DNA from: Candidatus Staskawiczbacteria bacterium
GTDB taxonomy: Bacteria; Patescibacteriota; Minisyncoccia; Minisyncoccales; Staskawiczbacteraceae
Assembly: GCA_903850725.1 (NCBI GenBank)
Contig: CAINMG010000096.1
Span: 1-15,574, forward strand
DNA length: 15,574 bases
Direction of reading: 5' to 3'
Below the pieces are notes generated by a model that did no database searches, had not been told where the DNA came from, and saw only the letters and a list, made by a program, of their open reading frames with translations. The translations under genes were made by a program, and so were the position numbers. This document shows positions 1 through 7,858 of the stretch, piece after piece (position 1 is the stretch's first letter; every line of letters begins with the position of its first letter).

Positions 1-92
1 GACAAAAGTAATTCTAATTTTACTCTGTCATCGTATGTGAAATGCGATGATTTTTTTTGCGATTTTTCTTCATTTTTATTTGTGTTTTTCAT
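1..92 (-). CDS. IS30-like transposase, N-terminal fragment (runs off window)
   Basis: Thirty complete codons read from an ATG at 92 to the window edge without a stop. A Lys/Asn-rich start (MKNTNKNEEK) is followed by HFTYDDRVKLELLL. This resembles the opening helix of the helix-turn-helix in IS30-family transposases, where a 'xhLtxeeRxxIexLL' pattern leads into the DNA-binding domain that recognises the element's ends. The DDE catalytic domain would lie outside the window. The start overlaps the last 17 bases of the upstream 41-aa ORF and has no Shine-Dalgarno; an 8-bp hairpin sits immediately upstream. Base composition drops back to AT-rich here, unlike the GC-rich genes before it, so an insertion junction near 115-160 is plausible. 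Only about 15 residues are diagnostic, so another HTH protein is possible. Confidence 0.55.
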   Translation of the reverse strand, partial: MKNTNKNEEKSQKKSSHFTYDDRVKLELLL

Positions 93-201
93 AGCTTTGA
101 TTATACATCAAAGCGTTCGGATTCAAAACAGAATTTGCTATACCCATGTATTCCTCAATCTCCGAAACCCATTCCGCGATTTCTACGTCCTGGTCGTCCA
201 T
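76..201 (-). CDS. 41-aa acidic ORF translationally coupled to the upstream gene
   Basis: An ATG at 201-199 overlaps the TGA of the 239-aa gene as TGATG, the classic stop-start arrangement for translational coupling. The 41-residue product starts MDDQDVEIAEWVSEIEEY, is acidic in its first half, and ends SYEKHK. Composition and the coupled start suggest a real small protein, possibly acting with the 239-aa protein. The last codons overlap the putative transposase start, so the original C-terminus may have been replaced by sequence from an inserted element. No family is recognised. A frameshifted tail of the 239-aa protein was considered, but that protein's own frame ends naturally. Confidence 0.5.
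   Translation of the reverse strand: MDDQDVEIAEWVSEIEEYMGIANSVLNPNALMYNQSYEKHK
94..114 (-). promoter_or_regulatory. 8-bp hairpin and TATAAT box before the transposase start
   Basis: GCTTTGAT (94-101) and ATCAAAGC (107-114) form a perfect 8-bp stem with a 5-base loop, ending one base upstream of the transposase ATG. A TATAAT on the minus strand (100-105) lies inside it, with TTTTGA 17 bases upstream (123-128) as a weak -35. It could be the transposase promoter, or a hairpin limiting translation from read-through RNA, a common way for insertion sequences to restrain expression. The role is inferred. Confidence 0.4.
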
Positions 202-920
202 CACTGGAACGAAGGTTTGGGCTGTTCCGGCGACGCCTTCGGAGTCGCCTTCGAGTGATCGGCCAATTGGCGAAGAACCAATTGCCAATCTTCCAAGACC
301 TTGCCGGCCATGTTTCCATTCCTGGCTGGCGCGAGATTTTTGTTGCCAACTCGCAAAGATTTGGCATCGCTGCCAACTTGTTCAAGTGCTCCAATTTCAA
401 GGCCAAGTTCACCGATTTCTTGTTGGCTAAGGGGAAGAAGTCGATCACCATTGCCTGACTCGACCTCTCGCGGACGAGTCATTTGATCGGCCAACAGTTT
501 CATAGCTACAACCTTGGAAGCGACTGCGCAGTGAGGCAAATCCTCTTCGCCAAAACGCAGGATGATCTCGTCACCTTCCTTGATGACAATTCCATTTCCA
601 TGCAGATGGTGGTGCCTGAGTCCATCAATGGCCTCATTGTATTTTTGCATCACCACGGCTTCCTGCCGTGCATGAGCCACCTCCTCTGGCTTGCCCTTGA
701 CGAGATAATGCATCATTTCCATAATCATCATCAAGACGACCCGCGTGAACTCCATGGCGCCAACGTTCTGCTGTTGTCGTCGAGCTTCTTCCGCGACCCG
801 CTGAGCTTCCCGCTCAGCTTTTTCAACTTCCATTTGCTTGGCTCTATCCTTCGCCCCCTGGATAACTGCACGCAAGCCGCTCGACAAAGAACTGATCCGA
901 AACTCTGCTTTCGTTTCCAT
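201..920 (-). CDS. Unrecognised 239-aa protein in a GC-rich patch
   Basis: No family is recognised. Residues about 25-52 are rich in Lys, Glu, Arg, Ala and Gln and probably form a charged helix or coiled coil (MEVEKAEREAQRVAEEARR). Residues 56-75 form a Met-rich hydrophobic segment (VVLMMIMEMMHYLV), perhaps an amphipathic helix rather than a true membrane span. A His cluster (HHHLHGNG, 103-110) precedes an acidic stretch, and the C-terminal 20 residues are Pro/Lys-rich. There is no signal peptide. The start is well supported: AGAAGGAG lies 6 bases before ATG, the strongest Shine-Dalgarno in the window. GC content is clearly higher than in all other genes here, which together with the neighbouring transposase suggests lateral acquisition. 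The leader contains two hairpins and a tiny uORF, so expression is probably controlled at RNA level. Confidence 0.72.
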   Translation of the reverse strand: METKAEFRISSLSSGLRAVIQGAKDRAKQMEVEKAEREAQRVAEEARRQQQNVGAMEFTRVVLMMIMEMMHYLVKGKPEEVAHARQEAVVMQKYNEAIDGLRHHHLHGNGIVIKEGDEIILRFGEEDLPHCAVASKVVAMKLLADQMTRPREVESGNGDRLLPLSQQEIGELGLEIGALEQVGSDAKSLRVGNKNLAPARNGNMAGKVLEDWQLVLRQLADHSKATPKASPEQPKPSFQ

Positions 921-934
921 CGCAAACTCCTTCT

Positions 935-951
935 GCCCAGACTAGCTGGGC
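935..951 (-). promoter_or_regulatory. Leader hairpin just upstream of the Shine-Dalgarno
   Basis: GCCCAG (935-940) and CTGGGC (946-951) form a perfect 6-bp stem with a 5-base loop, directly before the AGAAGGAG of the 239-aa gene. It overlaps the stop codon of the upstream 6-codon ORF, so ribosomes finishing that ORF would open it. Confidence 0.5.
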
Positions 952-971
952 TAAAAGTAACAAACTCTCAT
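951..971 (-). CDS. Putative 6-aa leader peptide (uORF)
   Basis: ATG at 971 to TAG at 951 encodes MRVCYF. GGAG lies 6 bases upstream of the ATG, good Shine-Dalgarno spacing, and is partly within the upstream stem-loop. The TAG falls at the edge of the next hairpin. This resembles a leader peptide of an attenuator, but seven codons can arise by chance. Confidence 0.35.
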   Translation of the reverse strand: MRVCYF

Positions 972-1007
972 GGCATACTCCGGCTGTGTAGCCAGAAAAA
1001 ATATGCC
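972..1007 (-). promoter_or_regulatory. Two-tier stem-loop in the 5' leader
   Basis: An outer stem pairs GGCATA (972-977) with TATGCC (1002-1007). An inner stem pairs CCGGCT (980-985) with AGCCAG (990-995), one G-U pair, around a GTGT/ACAC tetraloop. A lopsided internal loop (6 versus 2 bases) lies between. Such nested pairing in a leader of about 160 nt is consistent with a cis-acting RNA regulator. No known riboswitch class is recognised. Confidence 0.45.
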
Positions 1008-1080
1008 TTTTCAAAGAGCGAGCAAAAAATATTTTTCACAAAATATGCTTTCCTCGTACTTTGAGTTTGTAAATTTCAAT

Positions 1081-1114
1081 ATTATACTTTATCACAATCA
1101 AGAGTTATTGTCAA
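1081..1114 (-). promoter_or_regulatory. Promoter of the 239-aa gene
   Basis: On the minus strand TTGACA (1114-1109) is followed after 17 bases by TAAAGT (1091-1086); an exact TATAAT overlaps just downstream (1086-1081, 22-base spacing). The start point would be near 1075-1079, giving a leader of about 160 nt before the ATG at 920. Confidence 0.6.
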
Positions 1115-1128
1115 TAGATATATCGCAC

Positions 1129-1158
1129 AATAAAACGGCCTTTTGAGGTCGTTTTATT
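1129..1158 (-). terminator. Symmetrical terminator after the surface operon
   Basis: AATAAAACGGCC (1129-1140) and GGTCGTTTTATT (1147-1158) form a 12-bp stem with one G-U pair and a 6-base loop. The A/T-rich outer stem gives a T-run on either strand, so it can end the giant-gene transcript. It also insulates the promoter of the GC-rich gene that follows. Confidence 0.75.
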
Positions 1159-1195
1159 CTGGAGATTGCTTCGTCGCTTCGCTTCTCGCAATGAC
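1159..1195. repeat. 37-bp interspersed palindromic repeat (GTCATTGCGAG...CCAG type)
   Basis: Read on the minus strand it begins GTCATTGCGAG, has an internal GCGAAGCGACGAAGC core, and ends GCAATCTCCAG; ATTGC and GCAAT form the terminal stem. From memory, sequences of this kind recur in intergenic regions of many bacterial genomes. It lies 6 bases past the stop of the giant gene and abuts the terminator. It shares GTCATT...CCAG ends with each half of the repeat at 10964-11037. Confidence 0.6.
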
Positions 1196-1201
1196 GGTGA
1201 G

Positions 1202-4200
1202 TTAGAGTGTTGGCCAGGAAGATTTTTGAGTGTTTATTTCTGAGTTTTTAATTTCTGTAATTTTAGAATTTAATATTTTACCAGCTCTAAAATCTTTAGT
1301 TTTATTTTTTCTTCTGGCTATCCATTCATCAATTCCAAAAATACCTGACTTATATCCCCAAATTCCCATAATTGCCAAAAGTGCTGGCAAGAAAAACGAG
1401 TCAAGCCAAATATTGTTTGTTAACCCAGTGGAGACGCTAGTAGCTCCTAAAACTCCAGACTTATTTACAAGAACAGTTGCTGAAGCTTGAGCTGATGATC
1501 CAATTAATTCTGAAGATGTAACATAAGCATAGTTGGTTAAGGTTGTATTTCCAAAACTGAAATTGGAACTTGGAGCAACTTGCACTTGATATGTCATGGT
1601 CCTCATTTGACTTGGTGACAAATATCCAACATTTATACCAGAATTTAAGTCTCCGTAACTTACAATATTATCAACTGTGATATTTGTTCTGTTTATAAGA
1701 TTTGCTGGTAAGATATCTCTAATTGTAACATTGTTTATGTTTTGAGATGTACCAGTAACTGAAGCTACCACCATAAAACTTAAAATATCACCTGGTTTAG
1801 CTGAAACTGAGTTTGCCCAGTTTGTACCAGAAGAAAGATTTCTTACAGTTTTAAGTACTGTAATTAATCCTTGATTTCCAGTTGCTGTAAAGGTCATATC
1901 TTGTCCATAGCTAATTTGCCCAGAATTATCTTGCGAAACTGCTCTAAAATGATACAAAGTATTTTGTTGCAACCCAGAAACATATTGACTAAATGATCCT
2001 GCATAGCCTAAATTCTGATGATTTGTTTCTGACCCGTATGAAGTATATAAGCCATACTGGAACCACACGCCCGAAGTATTATAACCATAATTATTGTTAT
2101 AACTATTGTTATAATTATTGTTATTATTGCTTTGGGAATTATACAAATAGCCATTTAATGTAGCTGAATTTGTGGTAATGTTTGTAGCAGAGTTTGTTTG
2201 GACGCTATTTGTAACAATATTATTGTTTATATAATTTATTCTGACAATCATATCATCGGTTGCAGTTAGTCCAGCTGTATTTCTTACAGTTAAACTACAA
2301 TAATAATTTGTATTACTATTAACATTTGGAGCTACAAATGTTGGCTGGGCAGAATTTGGATTAGACAAATATCCGTTGTTACATGACCATAAATATGTCA
2401 AAGCTTGTCCATTTGGATCATAACCAGAACCTTGCAAAGTGACATTTTGACCAGCATTTACATATTGATCTGGCCCTGCATTGGCAGTTGGATTTGTAGC
2501 TGTTGGAGTTATGGTTGTTGTAGTAAATGCAACATCTTGGCCATAAGCTATACCAGTAGAGTTTTGGATTACTGCTTGATAATGATATGTGGTATTTGGA
2601 GCTAGACCAACAGCTGATTGATTAAATGAAGCTAGCGAACTTAGCGTTTGACGACTAGTTTCATATCCATATGAAGATGTAGTTCCCCATTTAAACCAAA
2701 CTGAAGCTGATGAAGCACCACCTAAACTTGTAATATTTCCATTTAATACAGCAGAATTTGTGGTAATGCTTGTAGCTGAATTGGTCTGAACTGATGGAGT
2801 TGTGACTGAAGTTCCAACATTTACGCTTGCCGAAGCAATTTTAGTTTGTGAGCCAGATGTTACAGTAACAATTGCTGTATAGCTTCCAGGCTGAGTAAAT
2901 GTTTTTTGACAAGTTTGGCCAATCCCAACACAATCCCCTGTCCAAATATATGTATATGTTTTTGTTGAATCAGAAGATATTGTTGTAGGTGAAAATGTTA
3001 CTTGTTGCGTTGTTGTAGCCGGATTTGGGCTAGCAGAAGCAGTTACAGTAAAGTCAGCAGGATTATCAACACAAGCCTGACCAATGCAAGTTTGATTGGC
3101 CGTGCAATCAGTTACTAATCTTGGAGCACTTGAATCAGAACACCTTGAATTTGGAGTATTTTCATTAATACAATCATAGGTTCTATAATTTCTCCAAACA
3201 TCTCCACTTTGACAAGACGCATCTCCAATATATCCATTAGTTCCACATATAGAATCAGATGTGCAATTTATTACCTCATTAACACAAGTCTGACCAGTAC
3301 AAGTTTGATCTGAAGTACAATCCGTAACTAATCTTGGAGCTATAGAATATTCACATCTTGAAGCTGGTGTATTTTCATTAACACAATCCCATGTTTTGTA
3401 ATCAATCCTAACATCACCATCTCTACAATATCTTTCTCCTATTTCTCCGTTAGTTCCACACGCAGAATCTGAAACACAGGCAATTGTTTTATTTACGCAA
3501 GCTCCATTAAAGCAAGTTTGAGTTTCTGCATTACAAGTTTCAACAATAGGATTTGTTGTAGTTGTTGTGCAAGTTGTTTGGCCTGTAGAACATGAGCCAA
3601 CTATATTTGTTTGCCTAGCATTACCATCTACACAAGTTCTAACGCCAGTATAATTTCTTGTTGAGCAATCATCTACAATTCCTAAATCAAAATCACAAGA
3701 ATCATAATTATGAATTTTCCCATCAGCTCCGCATTTTGGTGATGCTCCGCTACAATTTGGATTTACAACTAAATTTATATCAGCTGTTTTTGTTTTACCT
3801 CCAGAACTCACTGTTACAGATACTGGATAGCTTCCTACATCTAAATTGCTTCTGGTACATGTGCTAAAATTTCCAATGTTACTACAGATTCCAGTCCATG
3901 AATAAGCATAGATGCCATTTCCTCCAGAAACATCGGTGGCGCTAAATAAAACAACTTGATTTGTTTTAGCTGGATTTGGGTTAACAACAAGTCTAACTGA
4001 TACATCTGGAATAGTTACAACAACACAAGCTCCATTACTACAACTTGTAGAACAAGTATTTTGTAATCTATCTTCTGTTTTTGTATCACAATAAGAACTA
4101 GGCAATCCTTTTTCTTTACAAACAGGAACTGTATATTTTTGGTAAATAGCATTTGGATCTAAGTCGCTTGCCACAGAACCACAAAATAATCCTCCAACAG

Positions 4201-7200
4201 GAGTTTCTGTATCACCACAATCTCTATTTTTACTGCAAGCTATTACTGACTGACAAGTTTTTGTGGTTTGGTCACATACCTTACTATCTGAAACACAATT
4301 TGTAATCTCGTCTCTTTCTGTATATGAACAATCCGTTTGGCCTTGAGAGCAAGCATATGTTCTGTATGTTTGATGAACATTATTATCTATTCCACAAGTT
4401 TTGTTTCCTACAAAACCATTACTATCGCTACATGTTCTTGTGACAATGCTTGATTGAACTCCGCAAGAATCAAATTGATAGATCTTGTTATCTGTGCCAC
4501 ATTTTTGAAAGGCGCTTGCTGTGCATTCGCAAGAACCATTAATACAAGTTTTGTTTGGATTACAATCTGTTTTAAATTCTGGAATTAAACTTGGCTGACA
4601 AACTGAGTTGATACTATCTGCATTTTGACAAGTGTAAGTTGTTTTATCTTGAAATACACTATTAGTTCCTGTTTTACAATACAAATTTCCAAAAGTTGTT
4701 GGATTACAATCTTCTGGGTGACTTGTTCTACATGCAATTGGCGCACAGGTTGCTATAAGCCCAGATTCCTGACAAATAGTTTTACCAGTACAATCATTGA
4801 CTTTTGTTCCTTTTACTCCACAAGAGTTATAATTGTATACTGAAATTGTTCCATTTGCATCAGTTACACATTTTTGAGAATAATTATTTGTGCATCTTGT
4901 ATCTATTCTTACTATCTTTGAAACATAAGCTTGCTTAGTTCCTGAATAAACATAAACAATTACTTCTTTATTACCTATTGTTGAATATGAGGTTTCGCAA
5001 ATATTCAAAGCAGTTCCTGCTCTACAAGAAGCTCCAACCCATGAATATATATAGTTTCCAACTCCACCTACAGCTGTTGCTGTAAAAGTTATTGTTTCAT
5101 CTGTCAAATATATACTTTTTTCTGAGTATAATCCAACATTTAAGTTTTCATAACATTGTCCTGATTGGCAAAAACCTGCGCAAGTATTTTGTAATCTATC
5201 TTCTTGTCTTGATAAACAAGCTGAACCTGTTGTTCCTGGAAGATTACAATAAGGGATACTGTATTTCTGATAAATTCCATTTGAATTTTGGCCTGAAGAT
5301 GCATTTCCGCAAAACAAAGCACCCTGCGGTGTCTCTGATCCACATTTTGATAAAGCATTTAATGTTGTACAAGCTACAAGCTCACAAGTCTTTGTAGTTT
5401 CATCGCAAGTTTGATCAGATGTACAATCTGTTTTTAATTTAGATGTTGTTGTGTCTACACAATATGATCCAACTTCTCCTGGCCTATGACAAGTGTAATC
5501 TCTGTAATCTTGCCATACATCTCCATTTTTGCAAGATAAATCTCCTACATAACCATCAGCTCCGCATTGTGCTTCGGTAGAACAATTTACTCTTTTACAT
5601 TCGCCAGCATCACAAGCAAAGCCAGAATTACATGTTTCAAAAACTCTTGCTGGGTCTATTGCATCGCTACAAGAAGCAAGAGTTGAACCAGCATTTAAAC
5701 AAGACCATGTTTTAAATTGTTGTAAAACTTGAGTTTTGTTAGTAGAACAAGACTTTACTCCAAAGAAACCATTTGTTCCACAATTTGTAGCAACATTTGA
5801 TAATGTACAAGCTACGTTCTGACAAGTTTTTGTAGCTTCATCACACACCTTTCCATCTCTTAAGCAATCATTTACAATTCTGTTTTCTGGGGTGGCCGTG
5901 CAAGTTGTTTGACCTTGACCACATGTGTATGTATTGTATGTTTGATAAACATTGTTTGAAACACAATTTTTTGTTCCATCAACAAAACCATTGCTATCAC
6001 TACATGTTCTTGTGACAATATTTGATTGAACTCCACAAGAATTGAATTGGTAGATCTTGTTATCTGTGCCACACTTTTGAGAGTAATTATCTATACATCT
6101 TGTATTTACTCTTACTGTTTTTGTAGCAATATCTTGCTGAATTCCCGAAAAAGCATAAACAATTATTTCTTTGTCGCCTATTGTTGAATATGAAGTTCTG
6201 CAAATATTTGTAGGTGTTCCTGTTTGACATGAAGCACCATACCATGTGTATGTATAGTTTCCAAATCCTCCAATAGCTGATGCTGTAAAAGTAATTGTTT
6301 CATCTGTTAAGGCTGAATCTTTGTCTGAATTTAAAGCAACATCTAATGTTGGGATACAAGCTCCAGCACTACAACCATTAGCGCAAGTTGTTTTTAAATC
6401 ATCTCTTGTATTTGTTGTGCAACTTGAGGAAACTGTTCCTTGAAGCAAACAAGCTGGAACATTGTATTTCTGATAAATAGCATTTGCATTTTGACCTTGT
6501 GATGTGTTTCCACAGAACAAGCCACCTGTTGGAGCCTCAAATCCACAAACTTGCGCAGTGTTTGCTGTTGTACAAGTTATTGTTTTGCAAGTTTTTGTAG
6601 CTTCATCACACACTTTGCCGTCTGAAACACAATTATTTATAACATCATCTCTTTCTATATATGAACAATCTGCTTGGCCTTGAGAACATGAATATGTTCT
6701 GTATATTTGATGAACATTTCCATCAGCTCCGCAAGTTTTATTTCCCACATAGCCATTGCTATCACTACATGTTCTTGTGACAATATTTGATTGAACTCCA
6801 CAAGAATTGAATTGGTAGATTTTGTTATCTGCGCCACACTTCTGACTGGCATTTGCTGTGCAACAAGCACTTAATCTATCGCTCAAACACTCAATTTCTG
6901 ACATTAAATATTGTGCTTTAAATACATCTGATGCATTAATAACCTTATCATCATTTACATCAAAATTTGAAATATAACGAGAATCTCCACATGAAACATA
7001 ATATCCATAATTATTTATAAAATTTGTAATTCTATAAGCTAAATTTCCGCAAGCTGTTGTAATGCATTGACCACTATAACAAATTTGCCCATTATCACAA
7101 GGCTGAACCAACCTATTGTCAACAATATGCGAGCAATAAGAACTTGTCTTTCCTGGCTCATTACAAGAGTAAGTTATATAATCCTGATAAACTGAATTGT

Positions 7201-7828
7201 TTAATCCACAAGTTTTTGTTCCATCAACAAAACCAGTATTTCCACATTGAGTGTTAGTACTGCATTCTACATTTTTACATTGAGCAGTTGTGGCTGTAGT
7301 TTGGCTACAAGCTTGATTGGTTAAGCAATCCTGAACTTTTTCTTGTTGTTTGTTGCACGAGTCATACCAATAAATAGCATTGCCGACACATTTTTGTGAA
7401 GCATGGCTGGAGCAACCACAAACTAATGAGCTAATCCATTTATTGCCAGCATCACAAGCATTTATAATATCAAAATTATTAGTTGAAGCATTCCATTTTC
7501 CCATATTATTATCATGACAAGAGTCATATCCGCATCCCTTGCCATATTGACTCTTGCAATCCTTACTGATTACACTAGTAAACCCAGCTAATTCACAAAT
7601 TTTCTGCGCAGTTGCTGAATCAAAATTCAAAGCAGCAGAATTATCCCAATCCTCTGGAATATTATTGAATCCGAACTGATTTACAAAGCTTCTTATACCA
7701 AATGGATCTCTATTCCAATTTCCTACTTCAGCAAAAGCCACCGAAGCACTGGTAAAGTACAGAGCGGTGATAAAAAATAATATAAATATGATACTAATGC
7801 TTGTTTTTTTTGTAATTATTTTTGACAT
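1202..7828 (-). CDS. Giant secreted Cys-rich modular surface protein (2208 aa)
   Basis: A signal peptide (cleavage likely after AFA, 31-33) is followed by a Cys-rich region of about 1,500 residues; I counted about 144 cysteines, all between residue 78 and about 1850. It is built from three recurring modules: a QKCGxDNKIYQF type (about 325-416, 581-671, 1106-1196), a CG.DG.xGxxxC...W.DYRTYxC type, and a GGLFCG...IYQKY type. A dockerin-like calcium loop (DVNDDKVINASD, 290-301) appears once. PKD/Ig-like domains lie near 494-573, 897-975, 1273-1355, 1589-1671 and 1783-1863, Fn3-like domains near 1680-1772 and 1874-1981, and a DUF11-like domain near 1988-2116. One membrane span (about 2143-2163) is followed by a basic 45-residue tail, so it is likely cell-anchored. 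It is third in an operon, 30 bases after a sortase. No LPXTG is present; VSTG (2132-2135) precedes the span. Adhesion or surface-layer function is inferred. Confidence 0.93.
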   Translation of the reverse strand: MSKIITKKTSISIIFILFFITALYFTSASVAFAEVGNWNRDPFGIRSFVNQFGFNNIPEDWDNSAALNFDSATAQKICELAGFTSVISKDCKSQYGKGCGYDSCHDNNMGKWNASTNNFDIINACDAGNKWISSLVCGCSSHASQKCVGNAIYWYDSCNKQQEKVQDCLTNQACSQTTATTAQCKNVECSTNTQCGNTGFVDGTKTCGLNNSVYQDYITYSCNEPGKTSSYCSHIVDNRLVQPCDNGQICYSGQCITTACGNLAYRITNFINNYGYYVSCGDSRYISNFDVNDDKVINASDVFKAQYLMSEIECLSDRLSACCTANASQKCGADNKIYQFNSCGVQSNIVTRTCSDSNGYVGNKTCGADGNVHQIYRTYSCSQGQADCSYIERDDVINNCVSDGKVCDEATKTCKTITCTTANTAQVCGFEAPTGGLFCGNTSQGQNANAIYQKYNVPACLLQGTVSSSCTTNTRDDLKTTCANGCSAGACIPTLDVALNSDKDSALTDETITFTASAIGGFGNYTYTWYGASCQTGTPTNICRTSYSTIGDKEIIVYAFSGIQQDIATKTVRVNTRCIDNYSQKCGTDNKIYQFNSCGVQSNIVTRTCSDSNGFVDGTKNCVSNNVYQTYNTYTCGQGQTTCTATPENRIVNDCLRDGKVCDEATKTCQNVACTLSNVATNCGTNGFFGVKSCSTNKTQVLQQFKTWSCLNAGSTLASCSDAIDPARVFETCNSGFACDAGECKRVNCSTEAQCGADGYVGDLSCKNGDVWQDYRDYTCHRPGEVGSYCVDTTTSKLKTDCTSDQTCDETTKTCELVACTTLNALSKCGSETPQGALFCGNASSGQNSNGIYQKYSIPYCNLPGTTGSACLSRQEDRLQNTCAGFCQSGQCYENLNVGLYSEKSIYLTDETITFTATAVGGVGNYIYSWVGASCRAGTALNICETSYSTIGNKEVIVYVYSGTKQAYVSKIVRIDTRCTNNYSQKCVTDANGTISVYNYNSCGVKGTKVNDCTGKTICQESGLIATCAPIACRTSHPEDCNPTTFGNLYCKTGTNSVFQDKTTYTCQNADSINSVCQPSLIPEFKTDCNPNKTCINGSCECTASAFQKCGTDNKIYQFDSCGVQSSIVTRTCSDSNGFVGNKTCGIDNNVHQTYRTYACSQGQTDCSYTERDEITNCVSDSKVCDQTTKTCQSVIACSKNRDCGDTETPVGGLFCGSVASDLDPNAIYQKYTVPVCKEKGLPSSYCDTKTEDRLQNTCSTSCSNGACVVVTIPDVSVRLVVNPNPAKTNQVVLFSATDVSGGNGIYAYSWTGICSNIGNFSTCTRSNLDVGSYPVSVTVSSGGKTKTADINLVVNPNCSGASPKCGADGKIHNYDSCDFDLGIVDDCSTRNYTGVRTCVDGNARQTNIVGSCSTGQTTCTTTTTNPIVETCNAETQTCFNGACVNKTIACVSDSACGTNGEIGERYCRDGDVRIDYKTWDCVNENTPASRCEYSIAPRLVTDCTSDQTCTGQTCVNEVINCTSDSICGTNGYIGDASCQSGDVWRNYRTYDCINENTPNSRCSDSSAPRLVTDCTANQTCIGQACVDNPADFTVTASASPNPATTTQQVTFSPTTISSDSTKTYTYIWTGDCVGIGQTCQKTFTQPGSYTAIVTVTSGSQTKIASASVNVGTSVTTPSVQTNSATSITTNSAVLNGNITSLGGASSASVWFKWGTTSSYGYETSRQTLSSLASFNQSAVGLAPNTTYHYQAVIQNSTGIAYGQDVAFTTTTITPTATNPTANAGPDQYVNAGQNVTLQGSGYDPNGQALTYLWSCNNGYLSNPNSAQPTFVAPNVNSNTNYYCSLTVRNTAGLTATDDMIVRINYINNNIVTNSVQTNSATNITTNSATLNGYLYNSQSNNNNNYNNSYNNNYGYNTSGVWFQYGLYTSYGSETNHQNLGYAGSFSQYVSGLQQNTLYHFRAVSQDNSGQISYGQDMTFTATGNQGLITVLKTVRNLSSGTNWANSVSAKPGDILSFMVVASVTGTSQNINNVTIRDILPANLINRTNITVDNIVSYGDLNSGINVGYLSPSQMRTMTYQVQVAPSSNFSFGNTTLTNYAYVTSSELIGSSAQASATVLVNKSGVLGATSVSTGLTNNIWLDSFFLPALLAIMGIWGYKSGIFGIDEWIARRKNKTKDFRAGKILNSKITEIKNSEINTQKSSWPTL
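5988..6080. repeat. 93-bp internal repeat of the giant gene, copy 1
   Basis: By eye this differs from 6753-6845 at 3 of 93 positions. The offset is 765 bases (255 codons), so the reading frame is kept. It encodes the QKC...NKIYQFNSCGVQSNIVTRTCSDSNG part of the Cys-rich module. A third, more diverged copy starts near 4416. Confidence 0.85.
6753..6845. repeat. 93-bp internal repeat of the giant gene, copy 2
   Basis: Partner of 5988-6080. Near-identity also at synonymous sites points to recent duplication or gene conversion rather than selection on protein alone. Confidence 0.85.
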
Positions 7829-7858
7829 ATATTTTAAATGTTTAATTATTTTATTTTC

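Noticed and set aside
76..288. 70-aa minus-strand ORF as a frameshifted C-terminus of the 239-aa protein
   Set aside because: The 239-aa frame continues naturally (SKATPKASPEQPKPSFQ) to its own TGA, and the internal ATG at 201 overlaps that TGA as TGATG. A separate coupled ORF explains the region better than a frameshift.
483..1064. 193-aa plus-strand ORF opposite the GC-rich gene
   Set aside because: It mirrors the 239-aa gene and its leader. The minus strand has the promoter, strong Shine-Dalgarno and coupled downstream ORF, and the plus-strand product is His/Phe/Leu-rich without a recognisable pattern.
1202..1240. SWPTL at the extreme C-terminus of the giant protein as a sorting signal
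   Set aside because: It is after the membrane span and basic segment, on the cytoplasmic side, so a sortase could not reach it.
4416..6845. CRISPR-like regularly spaced repeats
   Set aside because: The repeats are in-frame protein modules, unevenly spaced, with coding sequence between them.
2405..7560. Several short ORFs on both strands within the giant gene
   Set aside because: They are shadow frames of a repetitive coding sequence; repeats in the real frame produce matching shadows (for example 5872-6072 and 6655-6870).
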